A DNA stretch of 64,000 nt, from positions 1-64,000 of the forward strand of contig CANMVY010000008.1 of the NCBI GenBank assembly GCA_947501265.1. Reading direction: 5' to 3'. Below the pieces are notes generated by a model. The model ran no database searches, was not told the DNA's origin, and was given only the letters and a program-made list of their open reading frames with translations. This DNA comes from Bacteroidota bacterium (GTDB lineage Bacteria; Bacteroidota; Bacteroidia; UBA7662; CANHCV01). Shown in pieces: positions 34,715 to 44,700 of the stretch (position 1 is the stretch's first letter; each line of letters begins with the position of its first letter). Made by a program: the position numbers and the translations under genes.

Positions 34715-35748
34715 GGATTTTCGTTGGTTTCCCATCCCAAAGCTTGAATGGGATGTTCGTTTCCATTTTTGGTTTCTAAAATGATCCCGTCTTCGGCATC
34801 GGTTAAGTGGCCGATGATGGTGAGGTGCGGGTTGTTTTTGATGTGATCGTACTGATCCAAGGGGACCGAGAACAACAATTCGTAATCTTCTCCTCCATTC
34901 AAAGCGATGGTGGTAGGTTCCAAATTCAAATCGATAATGGTATCGATCACCTCTTGCTCCATGGGCAATCGTTCCTCATAAATTCGAGCTCCTAAGTTAT
35001 TGCTTTTGCAAATTTGATGAATTTCTGAAGCCAAAGAGTCAGAAATATCGATCATGGAAGAAGGGCGGATGCCCCATTCTTTCAGTACGGTATGAAAATC
35101 GGTTCGGGCTTTGGGTCGAAGCTGTTTTTGGAGGATGTATTCGAATCCATCGAGTTGAGGTTGAACGGAGGGAGCTTCTTTGAAGATTCGTTTTTCTCTT
35201 TCGAGAATGGTCAGTCCGGCATAGGCTCCACCGAGATCTCCGGTGATGCAAAGGATATCGGTTTTTTGTGCACCTTTTCGGGTGATGATTTCTTCTTGGT
35301 GAGCAAAACCGATGGCGGTGATGTTCAGGATAAGGCCGGAGTGAGATGGGGCGATATCGCCTCCTACCCAATCAACACTGTAATCGTCGCAGGCGTACAA
35401 AATTCCGGCTACCAATTCGTCGAGGGCTTCGAGGGTAAATTTGCTTGAAAGGGCAAAATTAACCGTTATTTGGCTAGGGCTGGCATTCATTGCTGCCAAA
35501 TCGGAAAGTCCGTGCGTTACCAATTTGTACCCGAGGTGTTTCAATGGAAAATAGGTAAGGTCGAAGTGAACTCCTTCTACCATTTGATCGGTGGTGATGA
35601 GGAGTTGTTGACCAACGGGGGGTTGAATGAGGGCAGCATCGTCGCCTGCGGGAAGGAGGGTGGAGGCGCGGTGTGTTTCGATGGCCCGGAGGAGTCGTGC
35701 TTTTAGCTCGAACTCGCCAACGGAATGTATGGGTGTTAGATTTTCCAA
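34711..35748 (-). CDS. thiL: Thiamine-monophosphate kinase
   Basis: The product of about 345 residues has the ThiL core: SVGEFELK, GDDAALIQ, TTDQMVEGVHFDL, HGLSDLAAMNASP, DWVGGDIAPS and GGEDYELLFSVP. It phosphorylates thiamine monophosphate to the diphosphate cofactor used, among others, by MenD. No ATG precedes the first motif in frame; the TTG at 35748 fits the usual N-terminus best, with another TTG ten codons upstream. It overlaps the dehydrogenase gene by 4 bp. Confidence 0.93.
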   Translation of the reverse strand: MENLTPIHSVGEFELKARLLRAIETHRASTLLPAGDDAALIQPPVGQQLLITTDQMVEGVHFDLTYFPLKHLGYKLVTHGLSDLAAMNASPSQITVNFALSSKFTLEALDELVAGILYACDDYSVDWVGGDIAPSHSGLILNITAIGFAHQEEIITRKGAQKTDILCITGDLGGAYAGLTILEREKRIFKEAPSVQPQLDGFEYILQKQLRPKARTDFHTVLKEWGIRPSSMIDISDSLASEIHQICKSNNLGARIYEERLPMEQEVIDTIIDLNLEPTTIALNGGEDYELLFSVPLDQYDHIKNNPHLTIIGHLTDAEDGIILETKNGNEHPIQALGWETNENP

Positions 35749-35868
35749 AGGGTATGAATTGAGAAACAAAAATAACAAGGGGTTGCTGCATTTGGTTTGC
35801 TTTTCTGGAAGATGGTTGAAAAGGAATGGGGAACGGAGTTGGATTTTTTTTGGGTATTTCAGGGACCA

Positions 35869-36027
35869 TCCTTAGAAATCGGACTTAAAGAAAAAGGGGA
35901 CCCCCTCGATAAAATCCCGACATTCGTCGGAATCACTCGGGGACCATGTCCTTCGAAATCGGACTTAAAGAAAAAGGGACCCCCTCGATAAAATCCCGAC
36001 ATTCGTCGGAATCACTCGGGGACCATG
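35869..36027 (+). repeat. Tandem duplication, 80 + 79 bp
   Basis: Two near-identical units begin at 35869 and 35949, differing by one G and one base near the start, and a third partial unit begins at 36028. Each unit contains the small palindrome CCGACATTCGTCGG. They lie directly upstream of thiL and could affect its promoter. No gene is present in 35749-36623. Confidence 0.9.
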
Positions 36028-36052
36028 TCTTTCGATGGAACTCAGGGAACAC

Positions 36053-36106
36053 CCACCCCTCCCCGGTAGAAAAGTTAAGGGGTAGAGCCGTTTCAATCGT
36101 TTCCAA
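36053..36106 (-). repeat. Dispersed repeat A, copy near 36 kb
   Basis: This copy of the 55-bp repeat A is in minus orientation. Its ends GGAAACGATTGAAACGGCT and GGGGAGGGG are intact, and the CCCCT/AGGGG arms can form a hairpin. Confidence 0.85.
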
Positions 36107-36171
36107 TTTTACCATAAAGATCTTTGAGTATTTTGAAGCAAACAGGAATCGCCCTTCGACACTTGACTTTA

Positions 36172-36385
36172 CAAAAAAAATTGAATGGATGTTTTTGGGG
36201 ATAAATCCCCTTCGATAAACTCAGGGACCACTCGCCTCTACCGAAAGCAATTTACGGCTTTTTTCGGGGTTAGTCGTAACGTAAACGTTTATAAACGTAA
36301 GTAAACGATTATAAACGTTTCAATACGGCTATGATCACGAAATTCCGTAAATTTGACTTGGGTAGGGGGGCGGTAGCCCCCGTTT
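36172..36385 (+). repeat. Dispersed element R with phased AAACG array, copy 1
   Basis: This element of about 214 bp begins AAAAAAATTGAATGGA and ends GGTAGCCCCCGTTT. Inside it GAAAGCAATTTACGGCT is followed by four AAACG words at 36283, 36293, 36303 and 36313, spaced exactly 10 bp. A hairpin with GGGGGC/GCCCCC arms closes the right end. It shares order and sequence with the copies near 48 and 54 kb. No reading frame or terminal transposase is present. Confidence 0.88.
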
Positions 36386-36573
36386 GCTGAGAGGGTAGCC
36401 CCCGTTTGCGGCAAGTGACTCGTCCTTAACTGATTCCTCCTTTTCTATGGTTTTTGGTCATTCCTAGATCAAATTAGCATTGGTTTTCAATCCTAATATG
36501 GGTTTACAATTTGCCTAATGATTGCGTCCGCGTTAGATCCAAGTAAACCTCTAATTTTGAGTTAGCTACCAAC

Positions 36574-36606
36574 AAAAAAAAGCCCCGAATTTCTTCGGGA
36601 CTTTTT
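36574..36606 (-). terminator. Terminator after the choice-of-anchor-V T9SS gene
   Basis: AAAAAGCCCCGAA pairs with TTCGGGACTTTTT, with one mismatch, about 18 bp after the stop codon of the minus-strand gene. Confidence 0.8.
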
Positions 36607-36623
36607 CTATTTTTTGAACCATT

Positions 36624-38471
36624 TTATCGTTGAATCAAGACTTTTTCCATGCGGCGATGGACGTTGTTTTCGGCATCGGTGGCCAAAACCTCCACGTGGT
36701 AAAGGCCTTCCGCCAAACCGCGGTAATTCAAGTTTTGGCTGGCAACCCCTCCAAAAACTTCCCGCTTCATCAATCGGCCGTCTGACCCGAAAACACTCAC
36801 TTGAACATGCTTCATCGCAACTCCAAACTGAAGTTGGAGCTCCCCTGAAGTTGGATTCGGATACAAACTCAACGAGAATCCATCCAAAGAAGAACGACAA
36901 GCAGCCGTATTCAACGAAAATGTTCCAGGTTGAGACCAACCGCATAACGTGGTTTGCACTTGAGCACTAACCTTACCCGAAATAAAGGAGCCATTATTGG
37001 TGATCACTGCGCTGTTTCCACTTTGACTTACTAAGGTTAAACCAGAAGGCAAACTAAACCGGTATCGAATCGCGCCAGGAACAGTAGGAATGGAATAGGT
37101 TACTAAATCGCCGGGACAAATAACATTGGAACCGGAAATGATAGGTTTTGATAAAAGAGAAACCCCAATCGATTTGGTTGGAGAGTTTCCGCAGGAAGAA
37201 ATACCTGTAACGGATATGTTACCGCTGGTAAAACTCGAACCAACTCGAACCTGAATACTGGTTGTTCCTTGTCCGGAAACTAACGTAGTATTGGAAGGAA
37301 GAGTCCACAGATACGAGGAACAGCCTGCAATCGGTAGAATTGAGTACGTAGCAAGATTGGAAGTGCCTCTAATGTTACAAACGGAATTAACCGATTGTGT
37401 AAACACGGGTAGGGTTGATATAGGGGATAACTTTGGGTATATAGCCCGCGACAACCCTGGTCCACATCCATTTGAAGGAGTTACACGAATTTGACCCATG
37501 GTAAATCCAGATGGGTAAGTTACTGTTATAACATTACTGTCGGTTCGTCCAACAGCGGTTATACCATTGGTTAACACCCAGGTGTAAGAATCAGCATTGG
37601 GTATGGGTGGAGTTGAGTAAGTTAAGAGTAAACCATTTCCAAGGTACCCACATGGATTTAATTCGCCCGTTATGGAAGATGGCCTACTAAGAACGGTAGT
37701 TCTAGAGTTAAAAAACAAAGATAGTTGATTGGAAGTATCGCCATTTGAATTAATTGCGTAATAAACCCCCGTTTGAGTAGCTTCAAAAGTTGAATTACTT
37801 TGGAAAGTATTTATCCCATTATAATACCATTGAACATTTTGAGTGCTGCTTTGCTGAAGTAGAATGGTATCTCCTTGGCAACCCGTTAACTTCGTCGCAA
37901 AGATGGCGGGTGATCCCGAATTGGAAAATTCTGTGAGGGAAAGGCTGCCAGTGTAAATTTCATCACCACTACTTGATCCATTATTGTTTGATGCATTTCC
38001 CGCAGCGTAAAAAGTAATTGAACCTGTACCAGCTGCTGGTGCGATCCAATTGAAAGTCCAACTCCTTCCCAATTGAATGGTTCCGGTGGAACCATCATGG
38101 TTAGCATAATACTTTCCGCCACTGGTTGAAATAGAAACTTGATTGAATGTGCCTACCGATAAAATGCCAGCACCCTGACTGGTCATATCTTCAACAACCG
38201 TAGCCTGAAATCCCAATTCAGTAGAAAATGAGTCATTGACACTAACGGTAACTTGATAGGTTTGCCCTGGAACATAATCTGTTGGATTTCCTGAAATACT
38301 GATATTGATGCTTCCAAGGCCACTATTAGCATTGCCACTGTGGCAACTGCTGCAATCCACTTCGCCAGGAGCTCCCGTGTGTCCAGTTGGTGCACCTCCC
38401 GAATAGGTAAACACTGACTCAGAAAAACTAAAAATGATGAGAATGGTACCTAGTATTTTAATTATTTTCAT
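36624..38471 (-). CDS. T9SS-secreted protein with CxxCH N-terminal domain and Ig/PKD-like repeats
   Basis: The protein has 615 residues with a signal peptide of about 22. The N-terminal domain starts SGGAPTGHTGAPGE and has CSSCH at residues 40-44, a haem-c-like motif, inside a region that resembles the Reelin-like choice-of-anchor V domain. Beta-sandwich segments follow, then a C-terminal type A T9SS sorting domain from about residue 535 (SLYPNPTSGELQLQF to MEKVLIQR). It should be exported and attached to the cell surface. The last third is almost the same as in the next gene. Confidence 0.88.
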   Translation of the reverse strand: MKIIKILGTILIIFSFSESVFTYSGGAPTGHTGAPGEVDCSSCHSGNANSGLGSINISISGNPTDYVPGQTYQVTVSVNDSFSTELGFQATVVEDMTSQGAGILSVGTFNQVSISTSGGKYYANHDGSTGTIQLGRSWTFNWIAPAAGTGSITFYAAGNASNNNGSSSGDEIYTGSLSLTEFSNSGSPAIFATKLTGCQGDTILLQQSSTQNVQWYYNGINTFQSNSTFEATQTGVYYAINSNGDTSNQLSLFFNSRTTVLSRPSSITGELNPCGYLGNGLLLTYSTPPIPNADSYTWVLTNGITAVGRTDSNVITVTYPSGFTMGQIRVTPSNGCGPGLSRAIYPKLSPISTLPVFTQSVNSVCNIRGTSNLATYSILPIAGCSSYLWTLPSNTTLVSGQGTTSIQVRVGSSFTSGNISVTGISSCGNSPTKSIGVSLLSKPIISGSNVICPGDLVTYSIPTVPGAIRYRFSLPSGLTLVSQSGNSAVITNNGSFISGKVSAQVQTTLCGWSQPGTFSLNTAACRSSLDGFSLSLYPNPTSGELQLQFGVAMKHVQVSVFGSDGRLMKREVFGGVASQNLNYRGLAEGLYHVEVLATDAENNVHRRMEKVLIQR

Positions 38472-38744
38472 TTTGTTATGTTTGAGTAAATAAAATAAGA
38501 TAACAAATACGGAGAAAAATGGTTTTTGTTTTAAAAAAGTTGTTCCTATGAGTCAATAAGTTAGAAGAAAAAACGCACCTAAAAATGCCAAAATAAGTGT
38601 CAAAACAGTGGTTTTTTTTAAGAGCAATTGCAGTATAATTTTAAATGTAATTTGTTTTTTATCGTTTGTAAGTTGATCCAGCGGACCCAACCAATTTTAT
38701 TTTCATGTCATTTTTCAATTTCAAGGATAAAATGGTAGTTCAAC

Positions 38745-38777
38745 AAAAAAGCCCCGAATTTTTTTCGGGGCTTTTTT
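38745..38777 (-). terminator. Terminator after the S8 protease gene
   Basis: AAAAAAGCCCCGAA and TTCGGGGCTTTTTT form a long stem with a T-rich loop, 20 bp past the stop at 38797. The rest of the 38472-38796 gap shows no further feature. Confidence 0.88.
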
Positions 38778-38796
38778 GCTACATCGTTCATCAAAC

Positions 38797-41700
38797 TTAT
38801 CGTTGAATCAAGACTTTTTCCATGCGGCGATGAACGTTGTTTTCGGCATCGGTGGCCAAAACCTCCACGTGGTAAAGGCCTTCGGCCAAACCACTGTAAT
38901 TCAAGTTTTGGCTGGCAATCCCTCCAAAAACATCCCTCTTCATCAATCGGCCGTCGGACCCGTAAACACTCACTTGAACATGCTTCATCGCAACTCCAAA
39001 CTGAAGTTGGAGTTCACCGGAAGTTGGATTCGGATACATCATTAACGAAAACCCATCCAAAGAAGAACGACAAGCAGCCGTGTTCAATGAAAGAGTGCCA
39101 GGTTGTGACCAACCGCATAACGTGGTTTGCACTTGAGCACTTATGTTGCCCGAAATGAATGATCCTGTATTTCTAATTACGGCACTGTTCGCATTCTGAC
39201 TCACCAAAATTAACCCTGCAGGCAAATTGAAGCGGTAACGAATTGCCCCAGGAACCACGGGCGTGGTGTATGTTGACTGACTTCCAGAGCAAAGAGTGCT
39301 TGAACCACCAATGATGGGTTTGGCCAATAAAACGATACTTACCGCTGAAGATGGGGAATTTCCACACGAAGAAATACCCGTAACCGAAATGGAGCCATTG
39401 GTGAAGGAAGATCCAAAAGTGACCTGTATGGACGTTGTTCCTTGTCCGGAAACCAAGGTGGTATTCGAAGGAAGCGTCCATTGGTACGATGAACAGCCCG
39501 AAATCGGTAGAATGGAATACGTTGCCGTTGTAGCTGTTCCACGAAGATTACAAACGGATGTTACCGATTGGGTGAACACAGGAACGGTGGCTATGGCCTC
39601 AAGTTTCGGATAAATGGCGCGAGCCAATCCATTTCCACAGGCATTCACTGGGGTTATTCGAATTTGTCCGGTAGAAAATCCTAAAGGATAAGTAACTGTA
39701 ATCACGTTGCTATCTGCACGTCCAACCGCGGCAATTCCATCGGTGAGTAACCATGAATAGGAAAGAGCATTAGGAATTGCATCGGTAGAATAAGTTAATG
39801 TTTGACTGTTTCCAACAAAGCCGCAAGGGTTAAGCTCGCCTACGATGGCAATCGGACGTGCTGGAACAGCATTTTGAACGGTAATGGGTAAGGTATTGGA
39901 TTGTGCCACGCAGCCATTTGCATCCGTTACGGAAACCGAATAAACTCCCGCAGTTCCAACTGAAATGAAGGAAGATGTGGCTCCGTTACTCCAAGCATAA
40001 CTTAAGAACCCAGACGGTGCAACAACATCCACGGAACTTCCCGAACAAATGGTGGAATTTCCGTTGGTAGAAATGCTGATGGATGCGGGTTGATTCACGA
40101 TCAAATCCAACGTTACAACGCTATCGCAACCGGTGGAAGTTTGGAGCGAATCCACGTACGTTCCGGTTGCGCCGAGGTTTCGACCGCCGAAAGCGTAAGT
40201 GCTACCCGCGCAAATGGAAGCATTGATGTTGGAAGAAATGACGGGATTAACGGTCAAATCCAAGGTCACCACGCTATCGCAACCGTTGGAAGTTTGGAGC
40301 GAATCCACGTACGTTCCGGTTGCGCTCAAAGCACGTCCGCCGAAAGCGTAAGTGCTACCCGCGCAAATGGAAGCATTGATGTTGGAAGAAATGACCGGAT
40401 TCACGGTCAAATCCAACGTTACAACGCTATCGCAACCGGTGGAAGTTTGGAGCGAATCCACGTAGGTTCCGGTTGCGCTCAAAGCACGTCCGCCGAAAGC
40501 GTAGGTACTCCCCGCGCAAATGGAAGCAGAGATGTTGGAAGAAATGACGGGATTCACGGTCAAATCCAAGGTCACGACGCTATCGCAACCGGTGGAAGTT
40601 TGAAGTGAATCCACGTACGTTCCGGTTGCGGCAATGTTACGTCCGCCGAAAGCGTAGGTGCTTCCCGCACAAATGGAAGCGGAGATGTTGGAAGAAATGA
40701 CGGGATTCACGGTCAAATCCAAGGTCACCACGCTATCGCAACCGGTGGAAGTTTGGAGCGAATCTACGTACGTTCCGGTTGCGCCGAGGTTTCGTCCGCC
40801 GAAAGCGTAGGTGCTTCCCGCGCAAATGGAAGCGGAGATGTTGGAAGAAATGACGGGATTCACGGTAAGATCCAATGTTACGACGCTATCGCAACCGTTT
40901 TGGGCCACGAACGTGGTCGAATAAGTTCCCGAGGTGTTGTAGGAACCTCCTTGAAAAACGTAGGAAGAACCCGAACAAATGCTCGCTTGAATCAACGTGT
41001 TCGATGCTGGAAGAACATTCAAGGTGAAATAAATCACGCTATCGCAGCCTTCGATCGAACGGTAAAACAATTCATATTCACCGCCTTCTCTGTAGGTGTT
41101 TCCATCTAAAGTGTATTCGGTTCCTTCGCAGATGCTCGCCGAGAAATAGGTCGTATCTCCCAAACGCGGCGAAAGAATCAAAGTTACCGTACTATCACAG
41201 CCCAAAGTACTTTTCAAATTCGCAACGTAAGTTCCTGGAGTGTTGAGGGTTGACCCGTCGAAATCATAGGATCCTTGCGGACAAATGTAAGCAAAAATGG
41301 TATCAAATTGCGGTTGAATTTCGTTGAGAATTAACGTTGCCGTACTGTCGCATCCGGCCGAATTGGGGAAAGAAGCGGTGTAAGTTCCGGCTGCAAAATA
41401 GGTGCTTCCATTCCAATCGTACGTTCCTCCGCTGCAGAAGTTTGCAACCGTGGTGGAACTCGATTTTGGAAGAACAGTTAATTGCAGGGTCACCACGCTA
41501 TCGCATCCGTTCGAACCTAAAAAGGTTTTGGAATACGAACCAGAAACAGCAAAATATTCATCTTTCAAAAAGCTACTATCGCCCTCACAAATGGTTCTTA
41601 AAACGGTGTTTTCCGTTGATTTTGCGACATTAACAGTGAGTTGAACCGTAGAATCGCATCCTAAAGAAGAAGGGAAAACTTGGGTGTAAATGCCGGAAGT

Positions 41701-44700
41701 CATAATGCTTATGGCGCCAAAAGAAAGGGAATCTCCTTCACATAATACGGCCGTTTGTAGGGTTGAAGACACGGGATTTACCACCAATTGAAGCGTCACC
41801 ACGCTATCGCAGCCGTTTGCTCCAACAAGAGTATTGGTGTAAGTTCCGGCGGTGGAACGGTTGACTCCTCCGAAGGAATAGGTGTTACCGGCACAAATCG
41901 TTGTCGAAAGGCTGGAAGATGTAGGTTGATTGACGTTTAAAGTTAGGGTCACCACGCTATCGCAACCGTTTGCTCCAACAAGAGTATTGGTGTAAGTTCC
42001 GGCGGAGGAACGGTTGACTCCTCCAAAGGAATAGGTGCTACCGGCACAAATCGTTGCCGAAAGGCTGGAAGAAGTGGGTTGATTGACGTTTAAAGTTAGG
42101 GTCACCACGCTATCGCAACCGTTTGCGCCAACAAGAGTATTGGTGTACGTTCCGGCGGTGGAACGGTTGACTCCTCCGAAGGAATAGGAGCTACCGGCAC
42201 AAATCGTTGCCGAAAGGCTGGAAGAAGTGGGTTGATTGACGTTTAAAGTTAGGGTCACCACGCTATCGCAACCCAATGAAGAGACCAACGTATCGATATA
42301 GGTTCCCGCGGAGTTTCGAGGGCTGCCGTTAAAGAAGTAACTTGATCCTGCACAAATGGTGGCCGAAATGGTGGCCGTTACCGCGGTGCAGGCATCAATT
42401 TGAATGCGAACGGTATCCTCCGTATTTCCACAATCTCCTTGGTGTTGCCAAATTAAGTCATAAATTCCACCCAAAACTCCGGTAAACGTGGTGTTTCGAA
42501 CGGTATCATCAACAAAATTACCAGGTGAGGTGGACGTAGCCGATTTTCTCCATTTCCCCTTTTCTCCAATTGCTGGTGTACTACCGTTTAGAATGGCCGA
42601 GGTTGACTTTAAACCAATTTGATTAGCTCCAGCGTTGGCGATGGAAGTAGTTGCTTTAGCAGTTACGATCAAATTGGAGGAGGTAAGCTGTTGGAAAGCA
42701 TCTGATATTCTAATGGAGTAATTCCCTGGGCCGGTTACTGCCAATGTTGGGATGTTGCCGATATTGGAAGTTCCCCTTAGCCAAACAATTGATGCTGCGC
42801 TTTGAGGTGTGGTAACCAACGTTAGCGTATCTTGGGCACACGCCGATGATTTGGATGCCCAAATGGTTGGTGTTTGTAAATAACTGATGTTCACCGTAGC
42901 ATTGTTTGAGAATGCAACAGGAAGAGAACTCTTCAATCGAATTTGATACGATATCCCTTGAATAAATCCAGCTGGCATGGAAAAGCGAACAGAATCATTG
43001 GGCAGTAACGTGGTGGTTGCCGATAGGGTATTTCCACCAGAAGTTGGAAAAAATTCAATGGCATAAGCATTGGATGTTCCGAAAGTACCCGTTTTTGAAA
43101 AAGATAACGTGTAGGTTGTTCCAAGTTTAAAGAAGCTCGGTATGTTGTTTAAAACCAATGTATTGGTATTTCCTCCCGTAACAATCATGGAGTAATTCTG
43201 AGGAGCATTGCTAAGTAAATTCCGTTTGTGAGAAACTCGAATGATGTAATAGCCAGCGGATGGAGCGTTTAACAAAACTTGTTCAACGTTGTCAACCACG
43301 TTATCTCCGGTGGTGGCGGCATTGGCTGGATTAGCAGGATCCAAACGGTATGGGAAAATGGAATCGGATGTTCCTTCCCGATAAATCCGCACATCCAAAT
43401 CGTTGATCAAACGAGGTGCTCGGCTATTGAGAGTTAGGGTGCTGGGTGTGGCTGCGGGATCGGCCCAACAAATCGTGGCTTTCAATGGAGACGTTCCATC
43501 GGAATAAACCCTTAATGTTTGTACACTTCCATTGGATAAAGTATTTTCTCGAATGATGTTTTGGAAATTGGTGTTAGAAATCACTTCCGCAGCTTTCGAA
43601 GTGTTGATCAACCCCCATCCAAAACGATAATCGGGCCCGGTTGTGGTTCCGGCCTCATCGGCCGTATGGATCGTAAGACCCTTTAACGTAGCTGCACGGA
43701 GGTAACTTCCGCGAACGTTGTTGGCGTGTTGTTGAACCAACAACAAGGAGCCAGTTGCCGCGGGAGAAGCCATCGATGTTCCACTTTTTGTGGTGTAAGA
43801 CGTGTTGCTTGCGCTTCCTGCAGAATATAAACTTACTCCTGGGGAAACAACATCTGGTTTAATTCGGCCATCATCGGTGGGTCCCCAACCGCTGAATGAA
43901 CTCATTACCACCGATGATGGGTTGGTGTAACCACCGGAATTGATGTTCACCGCTCCAATGGTTAAAATGTTTTTCGCAACACCGTTGTATGAAACGCAAT
44001 CGTAACCCAATGCTCCGCCATCTTTTTCACGTGCTACGGTAGATAAAACCCAACTTCCGCCTCGATTTACTTTGTGGGTAGCGCCCGTTGCCGGACCTTC
44101 GCCTCGGTCGTTACCAGCAGACTTTACGATGAGGTAATTGGGTGCATTGAACGCAATCTGGTCCCAGCTTTGAGCCGTTGCATCGTAATAACCGAAACGA
44201 GAATCAATGGAAGAACTTTTTGATGTATCACCATACCAGTACCAATAGGAATCGGAAAAATTGTAGTACCATCCGGTTAAATATCCATAGCTGTGGTTGG
44301 AAAGCAATAATCCATTCGCCGCTGCGGTGGCCATTTCCGTACCATCACTATTCCAATCGTATGCCCTTAAATTAGCTTCGTATGCCATTCCTTTTGAGGC
44401 CGACTGAACCCCAGTGGCCATGATGGTACCTGCTACGTGGGTGGCGTGGTCGCTTAAGGTTGTTGCTCCATCCACCTGGGTAACCCTTGATCCAAATTCT
44501 TGGTGGGTTCTACGTACGGCTCCTCCGTCCCATTCCCCCACATTTATTCCAGCACCGGTTAAACTCAATCCCAATGTGCCGCCTGGCCATAGTTTTTGCG
44601 TGCCCATCGTATTGGCAGCATTCAAATTGCTTTCCGAAATGAAGTACATGGGAATGCCCGTTTCCGGATCAATCCGATCCAATTCGATGGTATGATTTCC

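Noticed and set aside
34711-35778. TPP riboswitch before thiL
   Set aside because: No matching THI-box words were seen upstream; the region is filled with tandem repeats.
36283-36322. Possible CRISPR array from the regular AAACG words
   Set aside because: The period is 10 bp with no 25-40 bp repeats or spacers and no cas genes.
40090-40608. Plus-strand open frames of up to 172 codons across the S8 repeats
   Set aside because: They run antisense to the 2030-residue protease and repeat with the same 153-bp period, so they are shadows of the array.
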